The translations under genes were made by a program, and so were the position numbers. From assembly GCF_001653335.1 (NCBI RefSeq), contig NZ_CP015079.1, positions 2,542,001-2,606,000 of the forward strand: 64,000 bases of DNA. The letters run 5' to 3'. The notes beneath the pieces were generated by a model. That model was not told the origin of the DNA and searched no databases. It saw nothing but the letters and a program-made list of their open reading frames with translations. Shown in pieces: positions 61,560 through 64,000 of the stretch. Each line of letters starts with the position of its first letter. Positions within the stretch are counted from its first letter, which is position 1. This DNA is from Nocardioides dokdonensis FR1436. GTDB lineage: Bacteria; Actinomycetota; Actinomycetes; Propionibacteriales; Nocardioidaceae.

Positions 61560-62654
61560 TCAGCTGGCGCCGGGCACCGTCAGGTCGTCCAGGGCGCCGG
61601 CGAGGTCGGCCCAGAGGTCCTCGACGTCCTCGACGCCGACCGAGAGCCGCACCAGCGCGTCGGAGACGGTGGCGGACTCGGTCTTCCACCGGCGACGCCG
61701 CTCGAAGGTGGACTCGACGCCGCCGAGGCTCGTGGTGTGCACCCACAGGCGGGTCTTGCGGGTGAGCAGGTCGGCGGCCAGCGCGCCACCGGCGAGCTCG
61801 ACCGAGACGATCGCCCCGAAGCCGGGGTAGCGCACGAGCTCGACCGCCGGGTGCTCGCGCAGCCGGCTCACCAGCTCGGCGGCGTTGGCGGTGGCGCGCT
61901 CGACGCGCAGGTGCAGGGTGCGCATGCCCCGCAGCGCGAGCCATGCCTCCATGGTCCCGGGCACCGAGCCGAAGAGGTCGCGCCGACCCTTGAGGACACC
62001 GGCGAGGGTCTCGTCGTTGGTCACCAGCGCACCGAGCAGGAGGTCGCTGTGCCCACCGAGGTACTTCGTGGCCGAGTGCACGACGATGTCGGCGCCGTCG
62101 GCCAGCGGGGTCTGCACCAGGGGAGTGGCGAAGGTGTTGTCGACGACCACGTAGGCGCCGGCCGCGTGCGCAGCCTCGGCGATGCGGCGTACGTCGGCCA
62201 CGTCGAGGTTCGGGTTGGTGGGCGTCTCGATCCACACCAGGGCCGCGTCGTCGCAGGCGGCCACGACGGCGTCGGTGTCCGCGACGTCGACGAGCAGGCT
62301 GCGCACCCGGCCGCGCATCTCGAGGTCGGCCAGCTGGCCCAGGGTGCCGTTGTAGGCGCTGTCCGGGGCCACGACGAGCGCGCCGTGGCCGACCAGGTCG
62401 AGCACCGTCGCGACCGCGGCCAGGCCCGAGGAGAAGGCCAGCGCGGTGCCGCCCTCGAGCTCACCCAGGGCCTCCTCGAACGCCTGCCAGGTCGGGTTGC
62501 CGTAGCGGCCGTACTCGCGATCGCCGAGCGCCACGAAGGTCGAGGCCATCGTCAACGGGTGGTTCAACGGCTGGTCGGGCTCGTGGGGCGGACGGCCCGC
62601 CGTCACCGCGACGGTGGACGGGCGGAGTGCAGCGGGCAGGGAGTCGTCGGCCAT
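61560..62654 (-). CDS. metB: Cystathionine gamma-synthase/lyase-type PLP enzyme
   Basis: 364 aa from the ATG at 62654, 6 nt after a TAGTGT -10. Cys/Met metabolism PLP fold: [43 protein letters not shown], and the PLP Lys in [14 protein letters not shown]. Whether it is a synthase (methionine) or a lyase cannot be told; the C-terminus [14 protein letters not shown] has an unusually basic stretch in place of the common SLGGVESLI-like end. Divergent from murF. Confidence 0.85.
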   Translation of the reverse strand: MADDSLPAALRPSTVAVTAGRPPHEPDQPLNHPLTMASTFVALGDREYGRYGNPTWQAFEEALGELEGGTALAFSSGLAAVATVLDLVGHGALVVAPDSAYNGTLGQLADLEMRGRVRSLLVDVADTDAVVAACDDAALVWIETPTNPNLDVADVRRIAEAAHAAGAYVVVDNTFATPLVQTPLADGADIVVHSATKYLGGHSDLLLGALVTNDETLAGVLKGRRDLFGSVPGTMEAWLALRGMRTLHLRVERATANAAELVSRLREHPAVELVRYPGFGAIVSVELAGGALAADLLTRKTRLWVHTTSLGGVESTFERRRRWKTESATVSDALVRLSVGVEDVEDLWADLAGALDDLTVPGAS

Positions 62655-62660
62655 GCCCAC

Positions 62661-62670
62661 ACACTAAGGT
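62661..62670. promoter_or_regulatory. Overlapping divergent -10 elements of metB and murF leader
   Basis: TAGTGT (minus, 62666-62661) and TAAGGT (plus, 62665-62670) share two base pairs. The two promoters cannot be occupied at once. Confidence 0.5.
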
Positions 62671-62678
62671 GACGGGCC

Positions 62679-62732
62679 ATGACCTCGATGCCCGGGACCG
62701 CACCCGGAGTGGCCCCCGGAGCAGCACGGTGA
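62679..62732 (+). CDS. 17-codon upstream ORF coupled to murF
   Basis: ATG at 62679 encodes [17 protein letters not shown]; its TGA overlaps the murF GTG (GTGA). TAAGGT stands 8 nt upstream, so translation likely begins leaderless here and re-initiates at murF. Ala/Pro/Gly-rich, no known homology. Confidence 0.5.
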   Translation: MTSMPGTAPGVAPGAAR

Positions 62733-64000
62733 TCGCCCTGACGCTCGCCCGGATCGCCGAGGTGGTCGGCGGCGAGGTCGTCGCCGACCCCCCTGTCGCC
62801 AGCGAGCCCGTCACCGTCACCGGCCCGGTCGTCATCGACAGCCGCGAGGCCCGGCCCGGCGGCCTGTTCGTCGCCTTCGTCGGCGAGCGCACCGACGGGC
62901 ACGAGCACGTCCCTCAGGCCGCCGAGGCGGGCGCTGTCGCGGTGCTCGGCAGCCGCCCGACCACCCTCCCGACCGTGGTCGTGGCCGACCCGCAGCAGGC
63001 GCTGCAGCGACTGGCCGCGCACGTCGTCGCCGAGGTGCGCCGCGCCGGCCGCCTCACCGTCCTCGCGATCACCGGCTCCCAGGGCAAGACCTCGACCAAG
63101 GACCTCCTCGGCGCCGTGCTCGAGCACGCCGCGCCGACCGTGGCCACGCGGGGCTCCTTCAACAACGAGCTGGGGATGCCGCTGACGGCGCTGCGCACCG
63201 AGGCCGACACCCGCTTCCTGGTGCTGGAGCTCGGCGCCCGCGGGCGGGGGCACATCGCCGAGCTGACCGACCTGGTCCGGCCAGACATCTCCGTGGTCCT
63301 CAACGTCGGCCAGGCGCACCTGGGTGAGTTCGGGTCGCAGGACGCCATCGCCGAGGCGAAGGGCGAGCTGGTGCAGGCCCTGACCGCGACCGGGACCGCC
63401 GTGCTCAACCACGGCGACGAACGGGTCGCAGCGATGGCGCGGCTCACCGACGGATCCGTCGTCACCTTCGGGGACGGTGCGGGGGCCGACGTGCGCGTCG
63501 AGGACCTGACCCTGGACCGTCTGGGACGGCCGTCCTTCGTGCTGGCGACCCCCCAGGGCTCGGTGCCGGTGGCGTTGCAGGTCGTCGGCTCGCACCAGGC
63601 GCTCAACGCGGCCGCTGCGTGCGCCGCCGCCCTGGCCGCGGGCCTCGACCCGGCCCAGGTCGCCCAGGCGCTGGACGAGGTCACCACGCTCTCGCAGTGG
63701 CGCATGGAGCTGCGGGAGCTGGACCGCGGGGTCATCGTGCTCAACGACTCCTACAACGCCAACCCCGAGTCGATGCGGGCCGCGCTCGACGCGCTCGCCT
63801 CCATCGGCGCCGACCCCGGCGTGCGCCGCACCGTCGCCGTGCTGGGCGAGATGCGCGAGCTGGGGGACTCCGGCCACGAGGAGCACGAGGGCGTCGGCTC
63901 CTACGCGGCCGCGCTGGGAGTCGACCTGGTCGTCGTCGTCGGAGACGCCGCGCACGGCATCCGGGACGGCGCGGGGGAGCGGGCCGTCGCCGTGGCCGAC
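62729..64000 (+). CDS. murF: UDP-MurNAc-tripeptide:D-Ala-D-Ala ligase, cut by window edge
   Basis: 424 codons open to the right edge (family ~460-480), so the last part of the C-terminal domain is missing. N-terminal FAxG-type uracil domain ([28 protein letters not shown]), ATP motif GSQGKTSTK at 116-124, central [13 protein letters not shown], and C-terminal [18 protein letters not shown]. Final cytoplasmic step of peptidoglycan precursor synthesis. Not preceded by murE, the usual dcw neighbour; metB lies upstream instead. Confidence 0.93.
   Translation, partial: MIALTLARIAEVVGGEVVADPPVASEPVTVTGPVVIDSREARPGGLFVAFVGERTDGHEHVPQAAEAGAVAVLGSRPTTLPTVVVADPQQALQRLAAHVVAEVRRAGRLTVLAITGSQGKTSTKDLLGAVLEHAAPTVATRGSFNNELGMPLTALRTEADTRFLVLELGARGRGHIAELTDLVRPDISVVLNVGQAHLGEFGSQDAIAEAKGELVQALTATGTAVLNHGDERVAAMARLTDGSVVTFGDGAGADVRVEDLTLDRLGRPSFVLATPQGSVPVALQVVGSHQALNAAAACAAALAAGLDPAQVAQALDEVTTLSQWRMELRELDRGVIVLNDSYNANPESMRAALDALASIGADPGVRRTVAVLGEMRELGDSGHEEHEGVGSYAAALGVDLVVVVGDAAHGIRDGAGERAVAVAD

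Overview
The window is high-GC actinobacterial chromosome. GTG starts, ATGA/GTGA overlaps and leaderless promoters (TANNNT, then 6-8 nt, then ATG/GTG) are common. Gene content (DUF222/HNH nuclease, IdeR box, F420-pathway cofC, HupB with a PAKK tail, the leuCD-hupB-cofC-gpsA order known from Mycobacterium) fits a Nocardioides-like member of the Nocardioidaceae or a close relative. That taxonomic call is an inference from gene content, not from a marker-gene comparison.

Region by region. 1-3.2 kb: a GH65 sugar phosphorylase (cut by the left edge) with its beta-phosphoglucomutase-type HAD partner. 3.3-8.9 kb: ilvD, an acyl-CoA carboxyltransferase, kynureninase and an S66 LD-carboxypeptidase. 8.9-10.7 kb: a Pr6Pr-type membrane protein, a VOC protein and a pterin-dehydratase/VOC fusion. 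10.8-14.5 kb: ilvBNC behind a leader-peptide attenuator. 14.5-20.4 kb: an ABC exporter, a FrnE/DsbA protein and the iron-uptake operon efeUOB under an IdeR/DtxR box. 20.3-28.3 kb: accessory genes, including a broken PPOX gene, an ABC-F protein, an SOS-box DUF222/HNH nuclease, a CDF transporter with a Cys-rich tail, a MocR/YczE divergon and a methyltransferase. 28.4-34.5 kb: leader peptide, 41-aa small protein, leuB, ilvE, a membrane Ser/Thr kinase, attenuator, cimA. 34.5-47.3 kb: FMN reductase, methyltransferase, amidase, bioYMN with a BioQ-like TetR regulator, pentapeptide protein, an RsbQ/RsbP energy-stress pair, FAH, gltX and CPBP. 47.3-52 kb: tRNA-Gln, tRNA-Glu, a 22-bp tandem repeat, an LCP cell-wall enzyme, Ada-AlkA plus Ogt alkylation repair, and an IclR regulator. 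52-57.7 kb: leuCD, hupB, cofC, plsC, gpsA. 57.7-64 kb: a lipoprotein, a DUF222 remnant cut by a 2.4-kb two-recombinase element, metB, and murF (cut by the right edge).

The main theme is branched-chain amino acid synthesis. ilvD, ilvBNC, ilvE, leuB, leuCD and cimA are all here, in five separate transcription units, lacking only leuA and ilvA. Three units (ilvB, leuB, cimA) are preceded by short reading frames rich in Leu/Val/Ile codons. Two of these are followed by clear intrinsic terminators, so coordinated ribosome-mediated attenuation is likely; leuCD instead has a palindrome next to a divergent IclR (LtbR/NdgR-type) regulator.

Most notable items: the cimA leader peptide that coincides in frame with the last codons of the upstream kinase; a perfect SOS box inside the promoter of the DUF222 nuclease; a 19-bp repeat unit in inverted arrays at two sites 30 kb apart; and a minimal two-tyrosine-recombinase element with matching 14-bp ends inside another DUF222 gene.
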